A stretch of DNA of 64,000 bases, taken from the NCBI GenBank assembly GCA_900554175.1, contig USGK01000002.1, positions 1 through 64,000 on the forward strand, given 5' to 3'. Within the stretch, counting starts at the first letter, position 1, and the number at the start of each line of letters is the position of its first letter. Of this stretch, positions 17,120 through 25,811 are shown in pieces. Made by a program: the position numbers and the translations under genes. The DNA comes from an uncultured Clostridium sp. Its GTDB lineage: Bacteria > Bacillota > Clostridia > TANB77 > CAG-508. The notes below the pieces were generated by a model. The model had not been told where the DNA came from, did no database searches, and was given only the letters and a program-made list of their open reading frames with translations.

Positions 17120-18364
17120 TTATTCATTTACCTTTGGTAAATTATAATACTCTCCATTATGTTTTAGTATTTGTATATTTTCATCTTGTTTATCATTGCT
17201 ATATGGAAGTAGCTCTTTCACATTCATCTGACTATCTATCATTGTTTCTATACTCTCATCTAGTTTATTATAAGCCCATTCTTCATTTATTCTTCCAATT
17301 GTATTTTTTCTTATCTCAAAGAAATTTGCTTTTCTTCTATGTTCTGTTTTACTAATACCAAACTTTTCACAATATACCTCATGCCAACTATCAAGTTGTT
17401 CATTCACTTTGTTAGTATGTATTAGATATTTATTATATTGACTATGTGCTGACTTTGATGTTTCGTTTCCATTTGCTAGTACATATCTTAAATCTCCTAT
17501 TTCTGCTAATAGTCGCATTAATATTTGTTGTCTTACTGACCACATTTGAATATCTTTTATATTTTTTTCATAATTCTTGTAGTCCAATTCTTCTTTAAGA
17601 TATTTTATTATACTTGCATTTGCTTGAGTTAATAATTCTGCACAATTTTCTTCTATTCGTGAAATTTCATCATATCTTTTATCTCTTGAAAACTCATTGC
17701 CTATAATTTCATTTTTATTTTCTAATACTTCTTGTATTTTTGAAATAATATACATAAGTTTACCTTGATATTGTGTATCCAAAAAATTAGCAATTCCATC
17801 TATATCATGTTGTATATTTTCTAATTTGTCATTTATTTCATTCATATAATATTGTCCAACAACCATAGATGCAGCATTAAAACCTGCATTTACTAGAGCA
17901 TCTTTTCCCATATTTGCCATCATTTTATCTTCGCTTAAAAATCTAGTCTGTTTACTAAATTTTCCATCTACCATTTGTGTTCCAATAAATTCATTTGAAC
18001 CTTTCATTTTCATCATGTTTTCAGTTCCTGATTTAGCTGCTGAAAAGAAAGCTCTATCACTATTTAATGCTTTACTTGCAGTTCCAAGATTTTTTCCAAC
18101 CATTGCAGATTTTGAAACGGAATTATCTAATATGGATATAGCATTTTTTACATTAGAATCTACTATTTTATTTTTCTCAGAAGGTATTAAAGTAGCATTT
18201 TCTATTATTTGAATATCAGGGAAATTACTTATATTATTATCTACTGATAAACTAACTTCTTTTTTTATTACTTTTTCTTTTTTATTATTTTTTCTATTAT
18301 AAAATGAAAATATAATTATACCTGTTACAATAACTAATACACCAATTATTAGATATATTTCCAT
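17120..18364 (-). CDS. Membrane-anchored coiled-coil protein
   Basis: About 414 residues. ATG at 18364, after AAAGGGTG. One N-terminal transmembrane segment (about residues 3-20) is followed by a basic stretch. A small-residue-rich region (ALVNAGFNAASMVVGQYYM) comes next, then a long helical, coiled-coil-prone part (INDKLENIQHDIDGIANFL onward). The soluble part would be cytoplasmic. It lies 23 bases upstream of the RecQ-like helicase and right after hsdR. Function unknown; by position it is a candidate membrane sensor or anchor for the helicase. Confidence 0.6.
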   Translation of the reverse strand: MEIYLIIGVLVIVTGIIIFSFYNRKNNKKEKVIKKEVSLSVDNNISNFPDIQIIENATLIPSEKNKIVDSNVKNAISILDNSVSKSAMVGKNLGTASKALNSDRAFFSAAKSGTENMMKMKGSNEFIGTQMVDGKFSKQTRFLSEDKMMANMGKDALVNAGFNAASMVVGQYYMNEINDKLENIQHDIDGIANFLDTQYQGKLMYIISKIQEVLENKNEIIGNEFSRDKRYDEISRIEENCAELLTQANASIIKYLKEELDYKNYEKNIKDIQMWSVRQQILMRLLAEIGDLRYVLANGNETSKSAHSQYNKYLIHTNKVNEQLDSWHEVYCEKFGISKTEHRRKANFFEIRKNTIGRINEEWAYNKLDESIETMIDSQMNVKELLPYSNDKQDENIQILKHNGEYYNLPKVNE

Positions 18365-18384
18365 ATTAGACACCCTTTCACTAA

Positions 18385-21300
18385 CTATTTACCAAATATA
18401 CCAATTCCAAAGTATTTTTCAAAGAATTTTAATATCTTATCAATTATAGTTTGTTTTCTTTCTGTTCTATTTCCTCCTCCAAATCTTCTCATTGGTGGCA
18501 ATATTTTCTCAATATCTGTTCCTGAAGTTTTAACTTGTCCATCTCTAAATGAGTTATCTATAAATTTTCTAGTTTCTTCTTCATTTAAGTTTTCTTCTTC
18601 AATAAGTTTCTTTAAGTCTGTTTCTTCTTGTTCTTTTACAAATTTAGTCCAATCATTCATTACATCTGTATTAACATTTATTTTTGATATAAATGTATCA
18701 ATAAGTTCTTTCTTTGAACGAAGTGCTAAACTTGACTTAATTGCTTTATCAATAGAACCAAGTATTTCTTTATCAGTACAATTAGATTCATGATATTTTG
18801 CAACTAGCATTAAAATATAATCAATATTGACTTCTATTTGTTTTACAAGTTCCATTTCAAATACTACATCTTCTTTAATGCTCTCTGCCTCTGTTTTATC
18901 TCTCTTAAATTCTTCATATAAATCAGTATATGTTCCAATATAATCTTGAAAATCTCTTTCAGAAAGTATTTCATTTCCTTCAAATTTATCAAATGAAGAC
19001 AAGATATTCTTTAATCTTAATATATTGCCCATTGCAACGATAAAGTCTTTTTTAGCTTGTTCTCCTATTATTTGTTCTCCTAATGGATATTTTTGAATTA
19101 ACTCTGCAATTCTTTCTTCATATCCTTTTTGATGTTTTCCTTTATCATCTTCATAGCCATAATAATAGTCATCATAAGATTTTAATAGAACTATTCCTGA
19201 TGCATCCTTATCTCCAAATAATGCAATAGCATCATTTGTTTGTTCTTGTAAATCTCTAAAACAAACTATATTTCCATAAGATTTTACAGAATTTAATATA
19301 CGATTAGTTCTTGAATATGCTTGTATTAGTCCATGCTGTTTTAAGTTTTTATCTACCCATAAAGTATTTAATGTTGTAGCATCAAAACCTGTTAAAAACA
19401 TATTTACTACTATCAATAAATCAATTTCTCTATGTTTTACTTTATCTGATAAGTCTTTATAATAATCTTGGAAACCATTTCCCTCTGATGAGAAATTAGT
19501 TTTGAATTTCTTATTATATTCGCCTATTGCAAAATCCAAAAATTCTCTTGAACTTTGGTCTAATAAATCGGTTTCAAATCCTTCATCATCTAAAATACCA
19601 TCAGCAGTATCTTCTTCGTTTGCAGCAAAAGAATAAATTGTTGCTATTGTTAAGTCTTTGTGTTTTTCTTCTAATTGTTTCTTAAACTCTAAATAATATT
19701 TCTTTGCCATTGGTATAGATGCTACAGCAAACATTGAGTTAAATCCATTTACTCTTTGTCCTTTTAAGTCATAGAATGAATTTCTTTTAGTTTTTTGGTC
19801 AAAATGTTCTATTATATAACTTACAACATTGCTTACTCTTTCATGAGATGCTAATACTTCTTCAGTATTTATTGCTTGAACTTCTTTATCTGTCATATCT
19901 TCTTTTTGTTTTATTGTATTTATATAATCAATTCTAAATGGTAATACATTTCCGTCATTTATTGCATCAACTATTGTATATGTATGTAATTTATCTCCAA
20001 ATGCCTGCTCAGTAGTACAAAAATCAGGATTTGATTTATTAGTTGCATTTTGTGAGAATATTGGTGTTCCTGTAAATCCAAACAAATGATAATTCTTGAA
20101 GTTTTTAACTATCATTTTATGCATATCTCCAAATTGAGATCTATGACATTCATCAAATATCAATACTAAATGTTTTTGGAATATTGGATGACTTGGATTT
20201 TTCTTTACAAATTCACTTAACTTTTGAATTGTTGTAACTATAATTCTTGATGTAGTATCTTCTAATTGTTTTTGAAGTATTTTTGTACTTCTATTACCAT
20301 TAGCTGCACCTTTTTCAAATCTATCGTATTCTCTCATTGTTTGGTAATCTAGGTCTTTTCTATCAACTACAAATAATACTTTATCAATGTATTCTAAATT
20401 AGTTGCAAGTTGTGCTGTTTTAAATGATGTTAAAGTTTTACCTGAACCTGTTGTATGCCAAATATAACCACCTGCCTCTATTGTTCCCATTTTCTTATAG
20501 TTCGTTGATACTTCTATCTTATTAAGTATTCTTTCAGTTGCAACTATTTGATATGGTCGCATAACAAGTAGTAATTCTTCAGAAGTAAATACACAATATT
20601 TTGTTAGTACATTTAAAATAGTATGTTTTGATAAAAATGTTCTAGTAAAATCAACTAAATCATTTATAACTTTATTACTTGCATCTGCCCAATAACTTGT
20701 AAACTCAAAACTATTACTTGTCCTTTTGCTTTTATTTCTTGTAGTCACTTGCTCTTTTATATGGCTTTCTCTTGTTGTATTAGAGTAGTATTTTGTATTT
20801 GTTCCATTAGAAATTACAAATATTTGTATATATTCATAAAGTCCTGAACCTGCCCAAAAACTATCTCTTTGATATCTATTTATTTGATTAAATGCCTCTT
20901 TTAGAGCTACACCTCTTCTTTTTAATTCAACATGAACTAAAGGTAGTCCATTTACAAGAATAGTAACATCATATCTATTATCATAATTTCCACTATTTTC
21001 TACATATTGGTTTATAACTTGTAGTCTATTGTTATGAATATTCTTTTTATCTAAAAGATAAATGTTTTTACTTGTTCCATCATCTTTCTTTAAAACTTGA
21101 ATATAATCTTCTTGGATTTTTCGTGTTTTTTCGACAATTCCATCATTATTGTTTGCTATATTGTTGTTAAAAAAACTCTCCCACTCACTATCAGAAAATT
21201 TATAGTTATTTAATAATTCTAATTGATTACGAAGATTCTTAATTAATGTATCTTGCTCGTGAATTTCTAAATAATCATATCCTTGTTCAGTTAGCATTCT

Positions 21301-21420
21301 TATAAACTCTTGTTCAAGAGCTGCTTCGCTTTGATAACTATCTGATTTTCTTTTTAATGGTTCATATTCTGCTACAACAGTAGAATTACTTGTTTCCATT
21401 ACTACATTATATTTACTCAT
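18385..21420 (-). CDS. hsdR: Type I restriction enzyme, R subunit (HsdR)
   Basis: About 1011 residues, normal family length. The N-terminal nuclease domain has the PD-(D/E)XK core VTILVNGLPLVHVELKRRG (near 160). The motor has Walker A HTTGSGKT (near 323), the DEAD-type box FDECHRSQFG (near 421), GFTGTP and a C-terminal helicase lobe (NMFLTGFDATTLN). It translocates and cleaves DNA lacking host methylation, together with HsdM and HsdS. The ATG at 21420 follows GAGGGA. It lies 2 bases after the end of the DUF4357 gene, which shows tight coupling. Confidence 0.95.
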   Translation of the reverse strand: MSKYNVVMETSNSTVVAEYEPLKRKSDSYQSEAALEQEFIRMLTEQGYDYLEIHEQDTLIKNLRNQLELLNNYKFSDSEWESFFNNNIANNNDGIVEKTRKIQEDYIQVLKKDDGTSKNIYLLDKKNIHNNRLQVINQYVENSGNYDNRYDVTILVNGLPLVHVELKRRGVALKEAFNQINRYQRDSFWAGSGLYEYIQIFVISNGTNTKYYSNTTRESHIKEQVTTRNKSKRTSNSFEFTSYWADASNKVINDLVDFTRTFLSKHTILNVLTKYCVFTSEELLLVMRPYQIVATERILNKIEVSTNYKKMGTIEAGGYIWHTTGSGKTLTSFKTAQLATNLEYIDKVLFVVDRKDLDYQTMREYDRFEKGAANGNRSTKILQKQLEDTTSRIIVTTIQKLSEFVKKNPSHPIFQKHLVLIFDECHRSQFGDMHKMIVKNFKNYHLFGFTGTPIFSQNATNKSNPDFCTTEQAFGDKLHTYTIVDAINDGNVLPFRIDYINTIKQKEDMTDKEVQAINTEEVLASHERVSNVVSYIIEHFDQKTKRNSFYDLKGQRVNGFNSMFAVASIPMAKKYYLEFKKQLEEKHKDLTIATIYSFAANEEDTADGILDDEGFETDLLDQSSREFLDFAIGEYNKKFKTNFSSEGNGFQDYYKDLSDKVKHREIDLLIVVNMFLTGFDATTLNTLWVDKNLKQHGLIQAYSRTNRILNSVKSYGNIVCFRDLQEQTNDAIALFGDKDASGIVLLKSYDDYYYGYEDDKGKHQKGYEERIAELIQKYPLGEQIIGEQAKKDFIVAMGNILRLKNILSSFDKFEGNEILSERDFQDYIGTYTDLYEEFKRDKTEAESIKEDVVFEMELVKQIEVNIDYILMLVAKYHESNCTDKEILGSIDKAIKSSLALRSKKELIDTFISKINVNTDVMNDWTKFVKEQEETDLKKLIEEENLNEEETRKFIDNSFRDGQVKTSGTDIEKILPPMRRFGGGNRTERKQTIIDKILKFFEKYFGIGIFGK

Positions 21421-21421
21421 A

Positions 21422-21736
21422 TTATCCCTCATTTAATATTTCTTTTATCGTTTTTCCATCTTTATTTTTCCATGCTGTTAATCCATTTGTACTTCTACCA
21501 GTTACAAAATTTCCAGCAGTTGATGGACTTTTGAATTTTACATCTTCTTGTAAAATATTATTCTTAATTATTCCTTCTCTTTGTTTCTCTATACTTTTAG
21601 CTCCTCTAAATTTTTCAGAATAAGCAATTTCCTTTGATACTTTAGAACCTGCTAAAACTACAAGTTCTCTTGTAATTTTATTGAACTCTCCTACTGATTC
21701 TACATTACTTTTTACTCTATTGATATATACTTTCAT
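21422..21736 (-). CDS. Small DUF4357 protein in the type I RM locus
   Basis: 104 residues. The C-terminal part (FKSPSTAGNFVTGRSTNGLTAWKNKDGKTI) matches the DUF4357 domain, which is also found fused to restriction-related and GIY-YIG-type proteins. The N terminus resembles a short strand-helix module. Its start overlaps the hsdS stop by 4 bases and it ends just before hsdR. It is therefore made stoichiometrically with the RM subunits and may modulate them. Its biochemical role is unknown. Confidence 0.7.
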   Translation of the reverse strand: MKVYINRVKSNVESVGEFNKITRELVVLAGSKVSKEIAYSEKFRGAKSIEKQREGIIKNNILQEDVKFKSPSTAGNFVTGRSTNGLTAWKNKDGKTIKEILNEG

Positions 21737-22974
21737 TCTACATCTCCCTCTCTCTTAAAATTTAATAATCTATCTCTATAATAGTTGTATTGTTTTTCTC
21801 TATAATCTATTTCTGCAGGAATTCCTTCAGTAAAGTCTTGTGTTATTTTCTTAAACTTATCCAATATTGAAACAATTTTTCTTTGTTTCTCTAAAGATGG
21901 AATTGGAACTTTTAATTCTTTTACTATCTTTGAATTAATATTAGTTTGGCTTCCTTGTCCCAATGATTTAATGTAGGTATATTGTTCTGATAGCCAATAA
22001 AATAAATATTTGTATTCTACTATATTGGGATTTACTTCAATATTGCAACATGCTTGATTTGTTGTCATTTCAATTTTATTTATTCCAACTTTTCCAACAG
22101 TTGCACCATACATTGCTACAATAACACAGTTTTTTGGAATCAGTTTTGCTGATGAGTTTTTTATAGCATCTTTTGTTATTTTTACTCCTGTATCATATAT
22201 TTCATCAAAGTTTACTTCTTGAGTTCTTAGCCAAGGAATATTACCATTGTAATATTCCTGATTAGTAGTTAATGGTGTTCCACCACTTGATATTTTTAAG
22301 CTTATATCTTCTACTTTCATAATCTTTGATTCATTCTGTATATCGTTAAACAATTTATTTCTGTAATATTCATATTGCTTTTGTCTTGCTTTCAGCTCTG
22401 CTGAAAGCTCTGCTGAAAGCAATGTGAAATCGTCCAAAATATGGACAATTTCGCATTGTACCTCCAAAGGAGGTACAGCAATCTTTACCTTTTCCATTAA
22501 TTTTTTTGAAACATTAAACCTCGTAACACCACTAGCAGTTTTTCCTATTTGATATCTTAAATTGCTAGAACGAAATAGATGCTTAGCAAAATCTGGGTTC
22601 ATAATTGATGGCTCATTAAATCTGAAAAAGAAGCAAAAACTATTCAAATATAGTTTTTCATCTGTTTTTTTTGTTAAGACAGATGTAATTCCACATTCAT
22701 CAGGAGTTTCTGAAGAACCTGTAAATATTATATCTCCATACTCTAATGTTCTTTGTTTTTCATTTTCCCCTATTTTTACTTTATCTTCCACATCAATATC
22801 TAATGCAGGATTTTTATAGACATTCATATATGTAATAAATTTTGCATTTCCTTCTTTAAAATCTTCCTTTGATTTTCCTGTTAGTCCACCATAAAATTTC
22901 CCCAATTCTCCTAATTCATAAAACTTTACACCATTAGGACATAATTTTTCAATTAATTCATCTATCTTACTCAT
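21733..22974 (-). CDS. hsdS: Type I restriction enzyme, specificity subunit (HsdS)
   Basis: 413 residues with two target recognition domains (about 10-170 and 215-380). Each is followed by a conserved helical spacer (VPPLEVQCEIVHILDDF and IPSLEKQRKIVSILDKF). Directly after the first spacer is SAELSAELKARQKQYEYYR, an in-frame 12-bp tandem repeat like that of EcoR124I-type HsdS proteins, where copy number sets the spacing of the bipartite target. It starts 1 base after the hsdM stop. The recognition sequence cannot be predicted from here. Confidence 0.93.
   Translation of the reverse strand: MSKIDELIEKLCPNGVKFYELGELGKFYGGLTGKSKEDFKEGNAKFITYMNVYKNPALDIDVEDKVKIGENEKQRTLEYGDIIFTGSSETPDECGITSVLTKKTDEKLYLNSFCFFFRFNEPSIMNPDFAKHLFRSSNLRYQIGKTASGVTRFNVSKKLMEKVKIAVPPLEVQCEIVHILDDFTLLSAELSAELKARQKQYEYYRNKLFNDIQNESKIMKVEDISLKISSGGTPLTTNQEYYNGNIPWLRTQEVNFDEIYDTGVKITKDAIKNSSAKLIPKNCVIVAMYGATVGKVGINKIEMTTNQACCNIEVNPNIVEYKYLFYWLSEQYTYIKSLGQGSQTNINSKIVKELKVPIPSLEKQRKIVSILDKFKKITQDFTEGIPAEIDYREKQYNYYRDRLLNFKREGDVE
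22394..22417 (-). repeat. 12-bp tandem repeat (2 copies) in hsdS spacer
   Basis: The unit AGCTCTGCTGAA occurs twice (22394-22405 and 22406-22417) and encodes SAEL-SAEL between the two HsdS halves. In EcoR124-family enzymes gain or loss of one such unit changes the non-specific spacer length in the DNA target. Confidence 0.8.
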
Positions 22975-22975
22975 A

Positions 22976-24529
22976 TTACACCTCGATTTCTGTAATAATC
23001 TTTTTTATTTCATCTCGAAGTATTTGTTCTCTTGCAACTATTTCATCAATTTCTTTATTTAATTCTACTATATCAATTTTCTCTCTTGTATCTTCTTTTT
23101 CAACATAAGTAGATACAGATAAATTGTAATCATTTTCTGATATTTCTTCATTTGAAACTAATTTTGCAATATGTTCTTTATCTTCTCTATTAGTAAATAT
23201 TTCAACTATATCATTTATATTATCATCTGTTAATTTATTGTTATTAGTTACTTTTACACAATAGTTTGTAGCATCTATAAATAATGTGCTATTATCTTTT
23301 TTACTTTTCTTTAATACCATAATACAAGTTGCTATACTTGTTCCAAAGAATAAATTATCAGGTAATTGAATAATACAATCAACAAAGTTATTGTCGATTA
23401 AATATTTTCTTATTTTTTGCTCTGCTCCACCTCTATATAGAATACCAGGAAAACAAACTATTGATGCAGTACCATTAGTTGCTAACCATGATAAAGAGTG
23501 CATAATAAATGCAAAATCTGCTTTTGATTTTGGAGCAAGTACACCTGCTGGAGAATATCTTGGATCATTGATTAAAACTGCATTATCATCTCCTGCCCAT
23601 TTAATCGAGTATGGTGGATTTGAAACTATAACCTCAAAAGGTTCATCATCCCAATGTTGTGGAGAAACTAAAGTGTCTTCACAAGCTATATTAAATTTAT
23701 CATACCCAATATCATGTAAAAACATATTTATTCTACATAGGTTATATGTAGTCAAGTTTATTTCTTGTCCATAAAAACCATTTCTTACATTATCTTTTCC
23801 TAATATCTTTGCAGATTTTAATAGTAATGAACCTGAACCACAGGCAGGATCATATACTTTATTTACTGATGTTTTTCCTACTATTGCAAGTCTTGTTAAT
23901 AGTTCACTTACTTCTTGTGGAGTATAAAACTCTCCTCCAGACTTACCTGCATTAGATGCATACATGCTCATTAAAAATTCATAAGCATCTCCAAAAGCAT
24001 CAATTTGATTATCTTGGTATTTTCCTAAATTGATACCTGCAATACCTTCAAGAATTTTTACAAGTTTTTCATTTCTCTTTCCAACAGTTGCACCTAATTT
24101 ATTACTATTTACATCTATATCATCAAATAATCCTGAAAAGTCATCTTCACTTTCAGCGCCTTTTGCAGAATTTTCTATATTATTAAATATCTTTTCTAAA
24201 GTTTCATTTAGGTTCTCATCATCTCTAGCTCTTTTTACTACATTAACAAATAATTCTGATGGAAGAATAAAAAATCCTTTTTCTTTTACAAGATTTGCTC
24301 TTTCAGGCTCTGCCTCACTATCTTTTAGTTTGGCATAATCAAAAGAAGTATCTCCTGCTTTTCTTTCTCCTTCATTTATATAATTTGTTATATTTTCTGA
24401 AATATATCTATAAAACATTATACCTAAAATATATTGTTTAAAATCCCATCCATCTACTGAACCTCTTAAATCATCTGCTATTGACCAAATAGCTTTGTGT
24501 AGTTCTTCTCTTTCTCTATTACTTGGCAT
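22976..24529 (-). CDS. hsdM: Type I restriction enzyme, methyltransferase subunit (HsdM)
   Basis: 517 residues. The N-terminal helical HsdM domain is followed by an N6-adenine methyltransferase domain with SAM motif I VYDPACGSGSLLLKSA (near 226), catalytic SNPPYSIKW (near 305), and GGEFYTPQEVSELL. A C-terminal coiled coil contacts HsdS. The start follows GAGGAGG. It is the first large gene of the cargo operon. It methylates the HsdS-defined target and protects the DNA carrying the element. Confidence 0.95.
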   Translation of the reverse strand: MPSNREREELHKAIWSIADDLRGSVDGWDFKQYILGIMFYRYISENITNYINEGERKAGDTSFDYAKLKDSEAEPERANLVKEKGFFILPSELFVNVVKRARDDENLNETLEKIFNNIENSAKGAESEDDFSGLFDDIDVNSNKLGATVGKRNEKLVKILEGIAGINLGKYQDNQIDAFGDAYEFLMSMYASNAGKSGGEFYTPQEVSELLTRLAIVGKTSVNKVYDPACGSGSLLLKSAKILGKDNVRNGFYGQEINLTTYNLCRINMFLHDIGYDKFNIACEDTLVSPQHWDDEPFEVIVSNPPYSIKWAGDDNAVLINDPRYSPAGVLAPKSKADFAFIMHSLSWLATNGTASIVCFPGILYRGGAEQKIRKYLIDNNFVDCIIQLPDNLFFGTSIATCIMVLKKSKKDNSTLFIDATNYCVKVTNNNKLTDDNINDIVEIFTNREDKEHIAKLVSNEEISENDYNLSVSTYVEKEDTREKIDIVELNKEIDEIVAREQILRDEIKKIITEIEV

Positions 24530-24531
24530 TT

Positions 24532-24807
24532 TTAATCCTCCTCTTTTATTGCTACCATTAGTTGATTTTCTTCAACTTTTCTTCTTTCTTGGTAAAAATA
24601 TTCTTGTCCTGTTCTATATATCTTATAATTGTTATTTTCTAATTTTGTACTCACTAAATGGAGAAAATTATATGTTTCTTCAGAAGTCAAATCTAGTTTT
24701 ACTCTCAACTCATAAAATGTAAAAATAATACATTTTTTATCCTGTTTTAGCTTGTTTTCTAGATACATATCTATCTGTTGCAAATTCAATGATTTCACTC
24801 CATTCAT
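24532..24807 (-). CDS. Small protein preceding hsdM (winged-helix-like)
   Basis: 91 residues starting MNGVKSLNLQQIDMYLENKL. Helices and a short hairpin (FTFYELRVKLDLTSEETYNFL, then NYKIYRTGQEYFYQ) suggest a winged-helix fold. Similar small genes commonly precede hsdM in Firmicutes. It starts about 16 bases after the predicted transcription start and ends 2 bases before hsdM, so it leads the cargo operon and may regulate it. There is no clear ribosome binding site before the ATG. Confidence 0.6.
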   Translation of the reverse strand: MNGVKSLNLQQIDMYLENKLKQDKKCIIFTFYELRVKLDLTSEETYNFLHLVSTKLENNNYKIYRTGQEYFYQERRKVEENQLMVAIKEED

Positions 24808-24829
24808 TAATTTCTATTTTACCAAATAC

Positions 24830-24858
24830 ATTATATAACAAAATCAAAAAAATTCCAA
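24830..24858 (-). promoter_or_regulatory. Promoter of the cargo (type I RM) operon
   Basis: On the minus strand: TTGGAA (plus 24853-24858), a 17-base spacer and TATAAT (plus 24830-24835). The predicted start is about 16 bases before the first ATG at 24807. No other good promoter or terminator was seen down to 8516, so the unit may be about 16 kb. Confidence 0.65.
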
Positions 24859-24911
24859 TACCTATAAGCCTACGAATTATTGTTCTCTATAATTTTTAGA
24901 CAAAAAAATAT

Positions 24912-24943
24912 AGACACTTACAGGTTTAATCCTATAAGTGTCT
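24912..24943 (-). terminator. Terminator of the 80-residue gene
   Basis: A 13-bp stem (AGACACTTATAGG / CCTGTAAGTGTCT, one G-U) with a 6-base loop, then TATATTTTTTTG on the minus strand. It overlaps the stop codon of the gene at 24942 and insulates the cargo operon promoter. Confidence 0.75.
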
Positions 24944-25184
24944 ATTTTTCTTCTTTAATTTTTCTTATTGACTCTTTAATATTATTGGCTTGTTCATCAT
25001 TTACTCTATTATTAAATCTAGCCACATTTACTAATCCTATTGCATTATCAAGAGTAAAGCAATCACTTTTACCTGCATTTATTTTATTAAAATAATGTTG
25101 TACTTCATCCATTATATAATAAGGTGTGTATTCAGGTAGTACTTTTATTGCATCTTTTATTGTTTCTTTTACTATATCTTCCAT
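24942..25184 (-). CDS. Small uncharacterised protein, 80 residues
   Basis: Starts MEDIVKETIKDAIKVLPEYTPYYIMDEV after AGAGGA; all-helical and acidic to neutral. It has its own promoter and terminator, so it is a single-gene unit. It is divergent from the XRE regulator across the inverted 18-bp motifs. That suggests control by the regulator, or an ICE maintenance role. The family is not recognised. Confidence 0.6.
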   Translation of the reverse strand: MEDIVKETIKDAIKVLPEYTPYYIMDEVQHYFNKINAGKSDCFTLDNAIGLVNVARFNNRVNDEQANNIKESIRKIKEEK

Positions 25185-25218
25185 TACTTTTTCCTCTTTT
25201 CTTTTTGAATGCTAGTCT

Positions 25219-25247
25219 ATTTTAGCATAAATTTTATTTCAATGCAA
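25219..25247 (-). promoter_or_regulatory. Promoter of the 80-residue gene
   Basis: Minus strand: TTGCAT (plus 25242-25247), a 17-base spacer, TAAAAT (plus 25219-25224) preceded by TGC. One copy of the 18-bp ICE motif begins 7 bases upstream of the -35. Confidence 0.65.
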
Positions 25248-25253
25248 CAAACT

Positions 25254-25300
25254 ACTTCGAGAAATTGAAAAACTTTTGTATTTTTTCAATTCGCCAAAGT
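25254..25300. promoter_or_regulatory. Inverted pair of the 18-bp ICE motif (sites B and B')
   Basis: ACTTCGAGAAATTGAAAA (25254-25271) faces an inverted copy (25283-25300, reverse complement ACTTTGGCGAATTGAAAA) across 11 bases. They lie between the divergent 80-residue gene and the XRE gene. On the plus strand the second copy is followed after 5 bases by TATCTT. This fits an operator for the XRE regulator, or the -35 region of an ICE-specific promoter class. Confidence 0.55.
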
Positions 25301-25353
25301 GGTTTTATCTTTTAATTTTATATAATTTTATAGAGAAAAGAGGTTGTTTTATT

Positions 25354-25602
25354 ATGGAATTATCAAAAGCAATAAGAAAAAGAATAAAATACTATCTTAA
25401 TAAAAATGATATGAATGTTTGGAATTTATGCAAAAATTCAGGTATTCCATGTTCTACTATTTCTACTTTTATGAGTGGTAGAACTGAACTTATCAAATTA
25501 GATACTCTTCTTCATATCTGTGATGGCTTTAATATTACACTTGGAGAATTTTTCACAGATGAACTTTTTAGTAATACTTATCACGAAACAAATAAAGACT
25601 AA
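25354..25602 (+). CDS. XRE-family transcriptional regulator
   Basis: 82 residues from MELSKAIRKRIKYYLNKNDM. Helix-turn-helix: VWNLCKNSGIPCSTISTFMSGRTELIKLDTLLHI, then FNITLGEFFTDE, a typical Cro/C1-type domain with nothing else. The ATG at 25354 follows AGAGG; the longer frame has no ribosome binding site. It is one of only two plus-strand ICE genes, divergent from the 80-residue gene, with paired motif copies upstream. It is likely a repressor of ICE genes and probably autoregulated. Confidence 0.85.
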   Translation: MELSKAIRKRIKYYLNKNDMNVWNLCKNSGIPCSTISTFMSGRTELIKLDTLLHICDGFNITLGEFFTDELFSNTYHETNKD

Positions 25603-25626
25603 TAGTTTTTCAATGCTATTAGTCTT
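25595..25626. terminator. Terminator after the XRE gene
   Basis: An 11-bp stem AAGACTAATAG / CTATTAGTCTT with a 10-base loop, then CTTTATTTT. It overlaps the XRE stop. It lies between convergent genes and could act in both directions. Confidence 0.75.
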
Positions 25627-25628
25627 CT

Positions 25629-25802
25629 TTATTTTCTAAATATTACTTGTTTTATATCATTTTCGGTAATTTCCTTTATTCCAAGTGATATTCCTTTGTT
25701 ATTTACTTCTTCTACTTTTATACTAGATTTATCATTTGTGATAATAGTAGCTTTGTTTCCATTATTCAATTCTACTACATCAAACATATTATAATTTTTC
25801 AT
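25629..25802 (-). CDS. Small ORF, 57 residues
   Basis: Starts MKNYNMFDVVELNNGNKATI, after GGAG with a 6-base spacer. The pattern of a short beta-barrel with 'V-E-L-N-N-G' and a closing ENDIKQVIFRK recalls small SH3-like ICE proteins, but the family is not assigned. Its ribosome binding site lies just past the stop of the 70-residue gene, so the two are co-transcribed. Confidence 0.55.
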   Translation of the reverse strand: MKNYNMFDVVELNNGNKATIITNDKSSIKVEEVNNKGISLGIKEITENDIKQVIFRK

Positions 25803-25811
25803 AGGCAACTC

